Shown here: piece after piece, positions 1 through 8,824 of the stretch
How the letters are laid out: each line of letters opens with the position of its first letter
Numbering within the stretch: the first letter of the stretch is position 1
From: Bacteroidales bacterium
GTDB lineage: Bacteria > Bacteroidota > Bacteroidia > Bacteroidales > Prolixibacteraceae
Reading direction: 5' to 3'
Assembly: GCA_012729335.1 (NCBI GenBank)
Contig: JAAYDJ010000034.1
Span: 38,237-102,236, forward strand
DNA length: 64,000 nt
Translations under genes and position numbers: made by a program
Notes under the pieces: model-generated
Seen by the model: only the letters and a program-made list of their open reading frames with translations
The model's database searches: none
What the model was told of the DNA's origin: nothing

Positions 1-201
1 GTCTAGACCCGTCAATCCGGGCATATCCACATCGAGAAACAACAGATCGGGCTTATCTGTCCTAATGCGTTTAACCCCTTCCACCGGGTTGGTAGTAGAA
101 AACAAAACCTTAACATCATTGCGGTGGTTTTCATCCAAATCATATCTCAGCGTTTCAATGGCATGGATTTCATCATCAATAATAGCGGCGGTCAGTTTCA
201 T
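1..201 (-). CDS. LytTR-type response regulator, N-terminal part only (cut by window edge)
   Basis: The first 67 residues of a receiver domain read leftwards off the window. The start is MKLTAAIIDDEIHAI, where the DDE acidic cluster binds magnesium, and the phosphoacceptor motif LLFLDVDMPG follows near residue 57. The ATG lies 11 bases after the stop of the sensor kinase, so the two form one transcript. In this family a LytS-like kinase (His_kinase PF06580) usually pairs with a receiver-LytTR DNA-binding protein. The LytTR domain itself would lie outside the window and is inferred. The target genes are unknown; the low-G+C TonB receptor block on the other side of the kinase is the nearest candidate. 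Confidence 0.85.
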   Translation of the reverse strand, partial: MKLTAAIIDDEIHAIETLRYDLDENHRNDVKVLFSTTNPVEGVKRIRTDKPDLLFLDVDMPGLTGLD

Positions 202-212
202 ATTTCTATAAC

Positions 213-2108
213 TTATGTGGTTTGAATGGGTAACTTAAATCTCACTTCGGTTCCCAGGGATTGTCCTGATTCTTCAATATCAATAATTTCAATTTTATTA
301 TCCGCACTTGAATTTTCACCTGCCAGGTTAATTCGCTTTCGGGTAAGTTCCATCGCCATCGATTCATGTTTCTGGTCTTTAATATGATTCACCTTTTTTG
401 AAAAACGTCGTCCCACCCCATTGTCGCGAATAGCAAAAACAACACTGTGGTCTTTTTTTGCGATTTCCAGCCACAATTTTTTCTCACCGGTTTTGGGAGC
501 CAATCCGTGTCCGATCGCATTTTCAACATATGGCTGAAGAATAAGCGGTGGAACCAAACACTTTCCAATATCCACAGCCGGGGAGATTTTCAGCTCGAAC
601 CCAAAATCATCGCGGTAACGCATCTGTTCCAGTTCTATATAAAGTCTGAGCGTTTCAAGCTCCTCTTTCAGCAGAATGAAATCCCTGGATGAATAGTAGA
701 GGATGAGCCGGATGAGTCTGGCAAATTTGTTCAAATAATCGGATGCCTTTTTAGTCTCATTGGAGATCACATAAGCCCTGATTGAATTCAGGGAATTAAA
801 AATAAAATGGGGATTCATCTGGGCCTTTAAGGCTGTAAGTTTTACCTGGGTCATCTCAGCTTCAATCGACTTTTTCTCCTGTTCGACAAGCTTAGTTCGG
901 TAACCCAGAATGAGTGAAAATATGAAGACCTCAATGCTGGTACCCAGCATCATATATTTTATTTCCCAGAGATAAAGGGCTAACAACGCCCCCGATAAAT
1001 AGAAAAGGCTGCCTCCGACCAAATACAGAACAACTTTTTTCTTGTAATGTCTAATTATGTAAACATAAGATGCCAGGCTGAAAACAACCATGAAATAGCG
1101 TTGAAATTCTATAATAAAAGGCCCGACGGCGGAAAAAGGCTTAAATACAAGGATAGCAATCTGAAACGCAACAATAGTAATCAAGAGTGTCAGGGCGAAA
1201 CGAATGGCTATATTTAATTTCGGAAAATCGGTTTTGGCATTTAAAACCTGCTGTGCGAATTTCAAATAAAAGATGTTCACTAAAACCTGCATCACATCGT
1301 TATAGATATGGATGGCATAGGGCAAAGCCATCCTGAATTCTTCCTGAATGAAGGCCGCTCTCGCGCCAATGTATAAAATCAGAGCCAGCAAATAAAGCGA
1401 ATAATAGATGAAAAGCCTGTCACTGTATATAAAGTAAAAACCGATGAAATAAAAGAACATCAACAACACACCCCCAGTAAACAGGTAAAATGGGATTTGA
1501 TTCAGGAAGAACTTGCGACTGCTGTATTCTTTGTAGAATTGAATTGAGTTTTCACTGGTGTAATAAGGATCGACAATTAATTTTTTTCGCGAACTATGTT
1601 TTATTTGTGCATATAAATAGCGGCCGTCAATCAATTCGTCATGAGTAAACGGAATGTCAGAAAAGTCATTTACCCCCTCAGAATTATTTCTGGTAAACAT
1701 ACCTGCAGTCCGGGTAGCTAGTGAATCTCCGCTTTGATAATAGAGGGTAATTTGATCATAGTAACTAAAACAGATGTACCACTTACCGGTGTCAGGCAAA
1801 TCGACAGCCCTGATGTCCATAAGGTACCAATAGGTTGCCCTGGATGAGGCAAAGTATCTTTTTGGCAATGGCTGAAAATTCGGTTGAAACGCTGCTGAGA
1901 AGACCTTCTGTGCAGAAACGGTTCCGTCAGTTGTAACGAAAACTTTCGCTTTTGCATTAATTCTCTGGTTGAATAGCCCCAAATCCAAATGATTCCCGGC
2001 AGACTTTGCAGATACCCCTTGCACATACCACAAAATAAAAATGAAAAGCAAACCGGCAATTCCCGTCAACCGTTGGTATGGAATTCTAAATGAATAACTG
2101 CCAGTCAT
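213..2108 (-). CDS. LytS-type membrane sensor histidine kinase with 7TM-DISM sensor
   Basis: A 631-residue inner-membrane sensor kinase. Residues 1-35 form a signal or first membrane segment. Residues 40-190 resemble the extracytoplasmic 7TMR-DISMED2 sensor, and about 205-405 hold seven hydrophobic segments. A short coiled coil (405-430) leads to a His_kinase (PF06580) domain with NPHFIFNSLNS; the likely phosphorylated His is about residue 434. The ATPase domain has QPYVENAIGHG (N-box, around 530) and DNGVG (around 562). The kinase is co-transcribed with the downstream response regulator. The ligand is unknown; DISMED2 domains are thought to bind carbohydrate-like molecules. Codon and base composition match the low-G+C block at 1-8.1 kb. 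Confidence 0.9.
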   Translation of the reverse strand: MTGSYSFRIPYQRLTGIAGLLFIFILWYVQGVSAKSAGNHLDLGLFNQRINAKAKVFVTTDGTVSAQKVFSAAFQPNFQPLPKRYFASSRATYWYLMDIRAVDLPDTGKWYICFSYYDQITLYYQSGDSLATRTAGMFTRNNSEGVNDFSDIPFTHDELIDGRYLYAQIKHSSRKKLIVDPYYTSENSIQFYKEYSSRKFFLNQIPFYLFTGGVLLMFFYFIGFYFIYSDRLFIYYSLYLLALILYIGARAAFIQEEFRMALPYAIHIYNDVMQVLVNIFYLKFAQQVLNAKTDFPKLNIAIRFALTLLITIVAFQIAILVFKPFSAVGPFIIEFQRYFMVVFSLASYVYIIRHYKKKVVLYLVGGSLFYLSGALLALYLWEIKYMMLGTSIEVFIFSLILGYRTKLVEQEKKSIEAEMTQVKLTALKAQMNPHFIFNSLNSIRAYVISNETKKASDYLNKFARLIRLILYYSSRDFILLKEELETLRLYIELEQMRYRDDFGFELKISPAVDIGKCLVPPLILQPYVENAIGHGLAPKTGEKKLWLEIAKKDHSVVFAIRDNGVGRRFSKKVNHIKDQKHESMAMELTRKRINLAGENSSADNKIEIIDIEESGQSLGTEVRFKLPIQTT

Positions 2109-3030
2109 ATGAGATCAGATTGGTAACCAACGCTTGTCTGAAACTCACAATTGAAAGTTCAAACAAATGTTAATTATCTTTCTTCATTAACAACAGTATG
2201 CTAACTTTGTTTTACAAAGGCAGTAAATTATCCAATAAATGAAAGGACAGAATGAAAATTATCAATGTCCCTTTAAACTTTCCCAATTAAATATAGTAAG
2301 AGATTACAACCCCCAAATCGCTGGATAAGACCAGGATTACCGCTTCACCACCCAGATAATCCATGATGGTGAGGATTTTCTTTAAAACCACCACATGCAT
2401 ATTCAATTTTTTCCTGGCTTTGAGCATGGAACCCAGGAAAAGGGGATTCTCGTTGAATGGATATTTGTACCTGACATTCATTGATCCGTCATAATTAACG
2501 GATCCAGTCCTTTAAGAGTGAATAGGTTAAAAATCAGTTGATTTCTAAAACGAAGTGATGACTTCAGCTTAGAACGCATACTTCATTAATGACTGGTTTT
2601 GTACATATGCCCATAGACGGACATACTTTTCAGTTGGAGACTTTCTCTCGGTGGAAGAACCGGTACCCTGATCAACTGCCGCCGGATTAATTGACCACCT
2701 CATGCCGAAGTTAATCCTCTGATATATAAACAAATCCTTAATTTCTAAATATGGTCAAAGCTTCTGGCTTGTGCACCTTATTGCTGAGTTATTCCTTCAA
2801 ACTCTTAATAACCCGTTAATAACTAATCATAAAATATGGAGAAAGCTCAGATTTGGTAAGAATTATAAAATCTAATTTTATGGACGAAAGATCTAAATAT
2901 GGCATAAAATATGTATTTGGCTTTACCTCAGGTATTTAGCCCTTAAAATGAAGTAAAAAACGTGGTTTTTGGAGTTTCAAATTAGGATCAAAGACTACTT
3001 TTGCGTCACTGACTAATAAAGAGAAGTTAT
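2109..3030. other. AT-rich intergenic region without a convincing gene
   Basis: About 920 bases between the kinase and the TonB receptor leader, on the 5' side of both. An open frame of 64 codons on the minus strand (2287-2481) has no recognisable family, no ribosome-binding site and no membrane or signal pattern, and I do not call it a gene. A 7-base inverted repeat (GATCCGT/ACGGATC, about 2483-2504) has no U-tract. The right end carries the promoter-like box listed separately. The length and AT-richness would allow regulator binding sites or decayed coding sequence, but I cannot identify either. Confidence 0.5.
2968..3003 (+). promoter_or_regulatory. Bacteroidota-type promoter for the TonB receptor unit
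   Basis: TACTTTTG at about 2996-3003 matches the TAnnTTTG -7 element. A TTTG lies at about 2968-2971, but the 24-base spacing is longer than the usual 19-21, so the -33 assignment is weak. The box sits 27 bases before the ATG of the 39-codon leader and about 190 bases before the full receptor gene. Confidence 0.45.
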
Positions 3031-3150
3031 ATGAATAAACAAAACAGAAAGCTCCCGGCAGTGCTGTTGTTGCTGTTCATTTCGATAACCATGGCATTTC
3101 CCCAGGCCACAACTTCCGGGATGAACGGAAAGATAAACTTAAAAATCTAA
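3031..3150 (+). pseudogene. Truncated TonB-receptor N-terminus or leader peptide (39 codons)
   Basis: The frame starts MNKQNRKLPAVLLLL, continues with a hydrophobic signal-peptide core ending near FPQA, then reads TTSGMNGKI before a stop. The full receptor 45 bases downstream begins its mature part with TTSSMGGRV, so this looks like the first residues of a second receptor of the same family that has lost everything after the start of its regulatory domain. Alternatively it is a short translated leader controlling the receptor, since it lies between the -7 box and the receptor gene. The similarity is directly visible; the choice between decay and regulation is open. Confidence 0.5.
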
Positions 3151-3195
3151 CATACGACTCGTATTATATTATTACCAAATTAAAGTAAACTATTT

Positions 3196-6100
3196 ATGAT
3201 TAAAAAAATCTGTATTCTATTAGTGGCGCTCATTATTTCATCAGCCACTATTATGCAAGCACAGGTGACCACATCCAGTATGGGTGGACGTGTCTCTGAT
3301 GCTGAAGGAGCGGTGATAGGTGCAACGGTGATTGCCACCCACACCCCTTCAGGAACAACTTATGGTACTGTAACCAACCTGGAAGGGCGATTCAACCTGA
3401 ATGGCATGCGTGTAGGCGGACCTTACACTGTTACAATTACTTTCATTGGATATGGTGCATTCACTCAGAACAACATTACGTTGAGTTTAGGTGAAAACTA
3501 TGTAATGAATGTTGTACTCTCGGAAGAATCGACATCATTAGATGAAGTTATTGTTGCAGCTGCCCGCACAAAGTTCTCTAATGAGAAAACTGGAGCTGTG
3601 ACCAACATCACCACCGACCAGATAGCAAATTTGCCTACAGTGAATCGCAGCATTATGGACATTACCCGCCTTTCTCCTTATGGAGGCAATGGGATGAGCT
3701 TTGTCGGTACAGATGGTCGTACGGCCAACTTTACGGTGGATGGAGCTAATTTCAACAATAACTTCGGTTTAAGTGACAGACTTCCCGGTGGAGGTAACCC
3801 CATCTCCATTGAAGCTATCGAAGAATTGCAGGTTGTTATCGCACCTTACGATGTTCGCCAAACTAACTTTATCGGTGGTGGTGTTAATGCTATTACAAGA
3901 TCGGGTACAAATACTTTCAGAGGAAGCGCTTACGTATTCCACAGAAATGAAAACCTGCGCGGTGATGCTGTTAAAGGTCAGCAAATTCAGGGAGCTCGTG
4001 AAAAAGACCGCAATACAACATACGGTTTCACTTTAGGCGGTCCGATTATCAGGAACAAATTGTTCTTCTTCGTAAATGCTGAAATGTCTAAAACGCCCAC
4101 AATTGCCAATCGTTGGAGAGCTTCAACAGATGGTGTTGCTGATCCGGACAATTATATATCCCGCACAACCATAAACGATCTTCAGAGGGTTTCTGATTTT
4201 GTAAAAAATGAATATGGATATGAAACGGGATCTTACACAAATTTCCCGGCAGATGAAAGCAATAACAAACTTCTGGCCCGTTTGGACTGGAATATCACCA
4301 ATAAACATCGCCTGGCTTTACGTTATAACTACACAAAAAATCTTTCATGGATATCTCCTAATGCTACCTCTATGGATGGGGGCACCCGTGTTTCTGAGGC
4401 GAGAATGTCAAAAGCATCCATGTCATTTGCAAACTCGATGTATTCGATGGACAACCTTGTTCATTCATTCTCTTTCGACTTGAACAGCCGGTTAGCGGAT
4501 AACTTATCCAACCAATTCCTGGCCACATTCTCAAAACTTGATGACATTCGCGGAACGAATTCATCAGAATTCCCTTTCATTGATATCTTGAAAGACGGTC
4601 AGGCTTATATGTCTTTAGGTTATGAACTTTTCACCTGGAACAACGGTGTTCACAACAATGTATTGAACATTAAAGATGAGCTGACTTACTATTTGGGTAA
4701 TCATAAAATCGTAGGTGGTATTGCATACGAATATAAAATGGCAGATAATGCCTATATGCGTAACGGTACCGGATACTATCGCTACGCAAGTCTCGATGAC
4801 TTCTTAAGCGGAGGAGCACCTGAGATTGTAAACCTTACTTATGGTTACGATGGAGAAAGCAATCCTGCTGCACGTATAAGAACGAACAAACTTGGAGTTT
4901 ACGGCCAGGATGACTGGAGTTTGAGCGAAAGATTCAAACTATCTTACGGACTTCGTATCGATGGACTTTTCTTCAACAATGATGATTTGATGACGAACAA
5001 GGCAATCAACGACATTGATTATGCCGGTCGTCATATCGATACAGGAGAATGGCCAGAAGCAAATATCATATTTTCTCCTCGTATAGGTTTTGTGTGGGAT
5101 ACATTTGGGGACAAGAGTCTGAAAGTTCGTGGAGGCACCGGTCTTTTCTCGGGTAATTTACCCCTTGTATTCTTCACCAATATGCCTACCAACGGTGGAA
5201 TGGTACAATATCAGGCACAGATAAATGCTGCGAACGCAGCAAAGAAAGGTTTCACAATGGATGAATTTGCCGGTGGACTGGTGACTGACGCCAACGGTAA
5301 AGCTAACATTTCTGCACTATACGACAAATTAATATCCTTGGGCTATCCTGCAACCATTTCACCCGAAGACGGAACGGTTCCTTCAGCTATTGCTGCTGTA
5401 GATCCAAACTTTAAAATGCCGCAAGTATGGAAAGTATCGCTTGCCGTGGACTATGCATTTAAAACATCTTTCCCATTCTCTGTCACTGCAGAAGGAATTT
5501 TCAACAAAACAATCAACGGTGTTTCCATTTCTGATTGGAGTATTCCGACAGTAGGCGGTTTTGCCCGTTTCAACGGTGTCGACAACCGTCCGGTTTATCC
5601 CGCAGGTTATCGTGTTGGCACAAAGGCCTTTGTGCTGGAAAACACCAGCCTCGGTTATGGCTGGTCAGGCAACATTACTTTCAATGCTCAACCTGCAAGC
5701 TGGCTCAGCATGATGGCTGCCTATACACATACGGTAGCGAAGGACGTAACCGGTATGCCTGGTTCGAATGCAGAATCTGCCTTTACATATGTTCCTACAG
5801 TGGAAGGACCTAACCACATTAAATTGCACAATTCTCAGTATAACACGCCCGATCGTTTAGTGGCTTCTCTTACTGCCCACGACAAGAGCGGCAATCACTA
5901 TAGCCTTATCTATGAAGGATGGCGTGGTGGGGCCAACTATTCCTACATGACCGCTAACGATATCAATGGTGATGGGTACAACTATGATGCAATCTATGTT
6001 CCAACTGACGATGAAGTGGCCAACAATGAATTCCGCTTTGTTTCAGAAAGCGATAAAACCCGTTTTATGGACTATGTGCATGCCAATGATTATTTGAAAA

Positions 6101-6462
6101 AACAACAAGGCAATTATGCAGAAGCCTATAGCGTATACTCTCCCTGGGTACATCGCGTCGATTTCAGCTACAAACATGATTTTGCTCTGAATGCAGGTAA
6201 TAACGGACACAAACTGCAACTTAGCTTTGATATCAAAAACGTGATGAACCTGTTCAACTCCAGTTGGGGTGTTGGTAAATATCTGAATCCGGCAATTGGT
6301 TCGGAAGCCCGTATCCTCAAATATGAAGGTGTAGATGCTGACGGATTTGCCACATTCTCTACTCCTTCATATATAAACGGCAATACCCAAACATTCACAC
6401 CAAGTTACTCACTGGGTCAATGCTGGTATGCATTAATCGGCATCAAGTATATTTTCAACTAA
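3196..6462 (+). CDS. Oar-like TonB-dependent outer-membrane receptor
   Basis: A 1088-residue outer-membrane importer. It has a signal peptide (residues 1-22, ending MQAQ), then a carboxypeptidase-regulatory-like domain (about 25-112, with GAVIGATVIA and NLEGRFNLNGM). The plug (about 115-235) contains FTVDGANFNNNFG and IEAIEELQVVIAPYDVRQ, and the rest is a beta-barrel ending in the aromatic-rich IGIKYIFN. The layout is that of Oar-type receptors, not SusC, since the SusC signature LYGARGANGVI is absent. It is followed after 19 bases by a BACON/OB-fold lipoprotein that probably forms the surface partner. The substrate is unknown; the partner's OB folds raise nucleic acid or oligonucleotide import as an idea. 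Base composition is lower in G+C than the genes beyond 8.3 kb. Confidence 0.9.
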   Translation: MIKKICILLVALIISSATIMQAQVTTSSMGGRVSDAEGAVIGATVIATHTPSGTTYGTVTNLEGRFNLNGMRVGGPYTVTITFIGYGAFTQNNITLSLGENYVMNVVLSEESTSLDEVIVAAARTKFSNEKTGAVTNITTDQIANLPTVNRSIMDITRLSPYGGNGMSFVGTDGRTANFTVDGANFNNNFGLSDRLPGGGNPISIEAIEELQVVIAPYDVRQTNFIGGGVNAITRSGTNTFRGSAYVFHRNENLRGDAVKGQQIQGAREKDRNTTYGFTLGGPIIRNKLFFFVNAEMSKTPTIANRWRASTDGVADPDNYISRTTINDLQRVSDFVKNEYGYETGSYTNFPADESNNKLLARLDWNITNKHRLALRYNYTKNLSWISPNATSMDGGTRVSEARMSKASMSFANSMYSMDNLVHSFSFDLNSRLADNLSNQFLATFSKLDDIRGTNSSEFPFIDILKDGQAYMSLGYELFTWNNGVHNNVLNIKDELTYYLGNHKIVGGIAYEYKMADNAYMRNGTGYYRYASLDDFLSGGAPEIVNLTYGYDGESNPAARIRTNKLGVYGQDDWSLSERFKLSYGLRIDGLFFNNDDLMTNKAINDIDYAGRHIDTGEWPEANIIFSPRIGFVWDTFGDKSLKVRGGTGLFSGNLPLVFFTNMPTNGGMVQYQAQINAANAAKKGFTMDEFAGGLVTDANGKANISALYDKLISLGYPATISPEDGTVPSAIAAVDPNFKMPQVWKVSLAVDYAFKTSFPFSVTAEGIFNKTINGVSISDWSIPTVGGFARFNGVDNRPVYPAGYRVGTKAFVLENTSLGYGWSGNITFNAQPASWLSMMAAYTHTVAKDVTGMPGSNAESAFTYVPTVEGPNHIKLHNSQYNTPDRLVASLTAHDKSGNHYSLIYEGWRGGANYSYMTANDINGDGYNYDAIYVPTDDEVANNEFRFVSESDKTRFMDYVHANDYLKKQQGNYAEAYSVYSPWVHRVDFSYKHDFALNAGNNGHKLQLSFDIKNVMNLFNSSWGVGKYLNPAIGSEARILKYEGVDADGFATFSTPSYINGNTQTFTPSYSLGQCWYALIGIKYIFN

Positions 6463-6481
6463 TTAAAAAGCGCTGACAATT

Positions 6482-7996
6482 ATGAAATTAAAAAGAATAT
6501 TCCCATTTCTCGTTGCACTACTTGCCCTGATGACAAGTTGTACAGATGAAGAAACAATGACATTGCTTGATGAAATTCAAGTATCGTCGTCTTATGTGGC
6601 GATCCCTGTAGAGGGTGGTTCCACCAGCATTACTGTAACGGCTAAAGATAGCTGGACCGCAGAGAAAGTAACCACCGATAAAAATAAGGTGGAATGGCTG
6701 ACGATCTCTTCAACAACAGGTAGTGCCGGTGAGTCAACACTTACATTTACTGCTCCATCTGCCATTGATGGACGTACTGCTGAGGTTTTAATTAAAAGTG
6801 GCGACAAAACTCAGAGAATAAATATTATCCAGGGTCTGGCAACCATTGCATCTGCCACATGTGCGGAGGTAATTGCCGGACCTGACAGCAAGACCTATCA
6901 GGTCACCGGAGTTTGTACGGCAATAGCCAACACAACTTACGGAAACTGGTATCTTGCCGACAAGACCGGCTCTATTTATATCTATGGTACGCTCGATAAA
7001 AAGGGACAACCCAAAAACTTTTTAAGTTTAGGACTTGAAGTGGGGGATGAAGTAACGGTTCAAGGGCCAAAAACCACCTATGGTACGACAGTAGAATTGA
7101 TTGATGTAACAGTGATTAATATCAATAAATCACTTGTGAAGGTTGATTCGGTAAAAAACGCATCGCTTCCTATCGAAGGCGGTGAATTTATGGCGTACCT
7201 TACCTGTAAAGGACAAGGCGTATCGGTAGATATTCCTAATGATGCCATGTCATGGTTATCCATCTCATCTATCCAGTCAGCAGGAACAAGTACTGTGGTG
7301 AAATTCAAAGCCGCTGCCAATACCGGTGGAGATCGTGGAACTACGCTCACGTTCCACACTACGGATGGTGCTAAAGACTATAGTGCACAAACAATGCTCA
7401 GCCAAAAAGGAGCGATTGTAAAAGCAACTATTGCAGCATTTATAGCAGCCCCGGTCGGGGACACTCAATATCGTTTAACAGGTGTGATCACCAGTATTTC
7501 TAACACTACATATGGGAATCTATACCTGAGAGATTTCTCCGGCGAAACGTATGTGTATGGCATTAAGGATTTCACTCAAAAAGGTCTAAAAGTGGGTGAC
7601 ATTATTACCATTGTCGGAAAACGTGCCGAATATAAAGGAACTCCACAAGTAGGCTCTGCCGTTTTGGAGAGCGCTATTCCTGTAACCTCTGCGACTATTG
7701 CTGAGGTGCTGACGAAACCTGACAATACAAGTAATTACTTTATGGTGACCGGTACGATTACATCAATTGCCAACGCGGACTACGGTAATCTTTATCTGAA
7801 AGACGGCGAAAGTGAAATTTACGTGTATGGTTGTTATCCGGGTTATGGTGCAACCGGTAATGATAGAAAAGGTTTGTTAGCTGCCAAAAGCATTAAAGTT
7901 GGTGATACACTCACAGTCATTGCACCAAAGGGTTCCTATAATGGAGTAGCCCAACTTGCTAATAGTTTTTATTTCAGCCACGTAAGTGCAGAATAA
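6482..7996 (+). CDS. Surface lipoprotein with two BACON and three OB-fold-like domains
   Basis: A 504-residue lipoprotein: the signal ends in LMTSC with the lipidated Cys at 20, followed by TDEE, an acidic stretch typical of surface-exposed Bacteroidota lipoproteins. Residues 33-118 and 214-308 resemble BACON domains (WLTISSTTGSAGES; WLSISSIQSAG). Residues 119-213, 311-398 and 400-504 are three copies of one module with the pattern VTGxxTxIxNxxYGNxYLxD, then I/TYVYG, then VGDxxTV. This resembles the OB folds of YhcR-like nucleases and DUF5689-type proteins. There is no nuclease domain. Co-transcribed with the TonB receptor (19-base gap) and closed by a strong terminator. A ligand-capture role for the receptor is inferred; nucleic acid as ligand is speculative. 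Confidence 0.75.
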   Translation: MKLKRIFPFLVALLALMTSCTDEETMTLLDEIQVSSSYVAIPVEGGSTSITVTAKDSWTAEKVTTDKNKVEWLTISSTTGSAGESTLTFTAPSAIDGRTAEVLIKSGDKTQRINIIQGLATIASATCAEVIAGPDSKTYQVTGVCTAIANTTYGNWYLADKTGSIYIYGTLDKKGQPKNFLSLGLEVGDEVTVQGPKTTYGTTVELIDVTVININKSLVKVDSVKNASLPIEGGEFMAYLTCKGQGVSVDIPNDAMSWLSISSIQSAGTSTVVKFKAAANTGGDRGTTLTFHTTDGAKDYSAQTMLSQKGAIVKATIAAFIAAPVGDTQYRLTGVITSISNTTYGNLYLRDFSGETYVYGIKDFTQKGLKVGDIITIVGKRAEYKGTPQVGSAVLESAIPVTSATIAEVLTKPDNTSNYFMVTGTITSIANADYGNLYLKDGESEIYVYGCYPGYGATGNDRKGLLAAKSIKVGDTLTVIAPKGSYNGVAQLANSFYFSHVSAE

Positions 7997-8035
7997 AATG
8001 TAATCTTCTTCCATTATTAAATGGAGAAAAATTAG

Positions 8036-8068
8036 GCCGCCTCAAGACCGAGGCGGCTTATTTTTTTT
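8036..8068 (+). terminator. Rho-independent terminator of the TonB receptor/lipoprotein operon
   Basis: A perfect 8-base stem (GCCGCCTC / GAGGCGGC) with a 6-base loop is followed by TTA and eight T. It lies 40 bases after the lipoprotein stop. Confidence 0.9.
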
Positions 8069-8203
8069 CTTGCCGTTTGAGACACATTTTAAACCTATAA
8101 CGGAAAATGATCTGTTTGACGGGACAAGAGTAATCTGTTTTGGTACAATTTCTAGTAGAATTTACACCTCAAAACCCCCTCTTGCTTAAGCAAAGCTGCA
8201 GCA

Positions 8204-8240
8204 TAAAAAAAGGAGTCACAACTCTTCAATTGTAACTCCT
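8204..8240 (-). terminator. Terminator downstream of the tRNA gene
   Basis: Read on the minus strand, an 11-base stem (AGGAGTTACAA / TTGTGACTCCT, with one G-T pair) is followed by seven T. It sits about 20 bases past the tRNA 3' end. Confidence 0.8.
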
Positions 8241-8261
8241 TGTAATTCTTCCTGTTAGAAG

Positions 8262-8335
8262 TGGGCCCAGCTGGGCTTGAACCAGCGACCCCCTGATTAT
8301 GAGTCAGATGCTCTAACCGACTGAGCTATGGGCCC
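8262..8335 (-). tRNA. tRNA with anticodon CAT, probably tRNA-Ile2 (lysidine type) rather than elongator tRNA-Met
   Basis: The 74-base molecule folds completely. It has a 7-pair acceptor stem (GGGCCCA with TGGGCCC), a D-arm with GCTC/GAGC, and an anticodon stem TCTGA/TCAGG around loop CTCATAA. The variable loop is GGGTC, the T-arm GCTGG/CCAGC with TTCAAGC, and the discriminator is A. CCA is not encoded. Anticodon CAT allows Met or the AUA-reading Ile2. The acceptor pairs C4-G69 and C5-G68 are those reported to guide lysidine synthase TilS, and elongator tRNA-Met of E. coli lacks them, so I favour Ile2. The 3' end faces the low-G+C block, which would suit an integration site. Confidence 0.85.
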
Positions 8336-8530
8336 CAACGGAGCGCAAAACTACAAAATTCCTGCAATTTTCTCTTTCTCCCCGGTAAAAAGTTTACTTC
8401 AGAAAGTGAGAACCCACTATGACCACTGAGATCCTCACCTCAAAAAACCATCCCCAATGGACATCCATCATCAGGGAGCCGGCCGGTGAACGAACACCTC
8501 ACTTCAACAAAAAAAATAACTAAAAACCCT

Positions 8531-8824
8531 TTACATCATCGGAACCTCCAGGTGTGACTCCCGCAATTCCATCTTTCCGTCAATACACCATACATCGACA
8601 AAACGGGTCATCTTCATGTTGATCTCCTTTTTTTGTCTCTCCCCGCCTTTCACAACCACTTCCAGACTGACCGTGCTCTTTCTCACTTCAATCTCCACCC
8701 TGTCGGCAACGGAGATCGCCAGATCGGTGCTGACCCCTTCCTTATGATACACTTCTCTGCCGTTGGCCTTGATCTGGACGGTATCGTTTTTAAAACCATC
8801 CCTCAGTTTTAAGATCAGCTTCAT
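8531..8824 (-). CDS. Small conserved-looking protein of unknown function (97 residues)
   Basis: I place the start at MKLILKLRDG. The open frame extends 16 codons further upstream, but that stretch is Arg-rich and looks untranslated. The protein is beta-rich and charged with alternating hydrophobic residues (AISVADRVEIEVRKSTVSLEVVV), with no signal peptide, membrane segment or metal motif. It lies downstream of and on the same strand as the metzincin gene, 460 bases away, so linkage is possible but not shown. I do not recognise the family. Confidence 0.5.
   Translation of the reverse strand: MKLILKLRDGFKNDTVQIKANGREVYHKEGVSTDLAISVADRVEIEVRKSTVSLEVVVKGGERQKKEINMKMTRFVDVWCIDGKMELRESHLEVPMM

Noticed and set aside
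2287..2481. 64-codon frame on the minus strand in the AT-rich gap
   Set aside because: No ribosome-binding site, no family resemblance, and AT-rich sequence yields such frames by chance.
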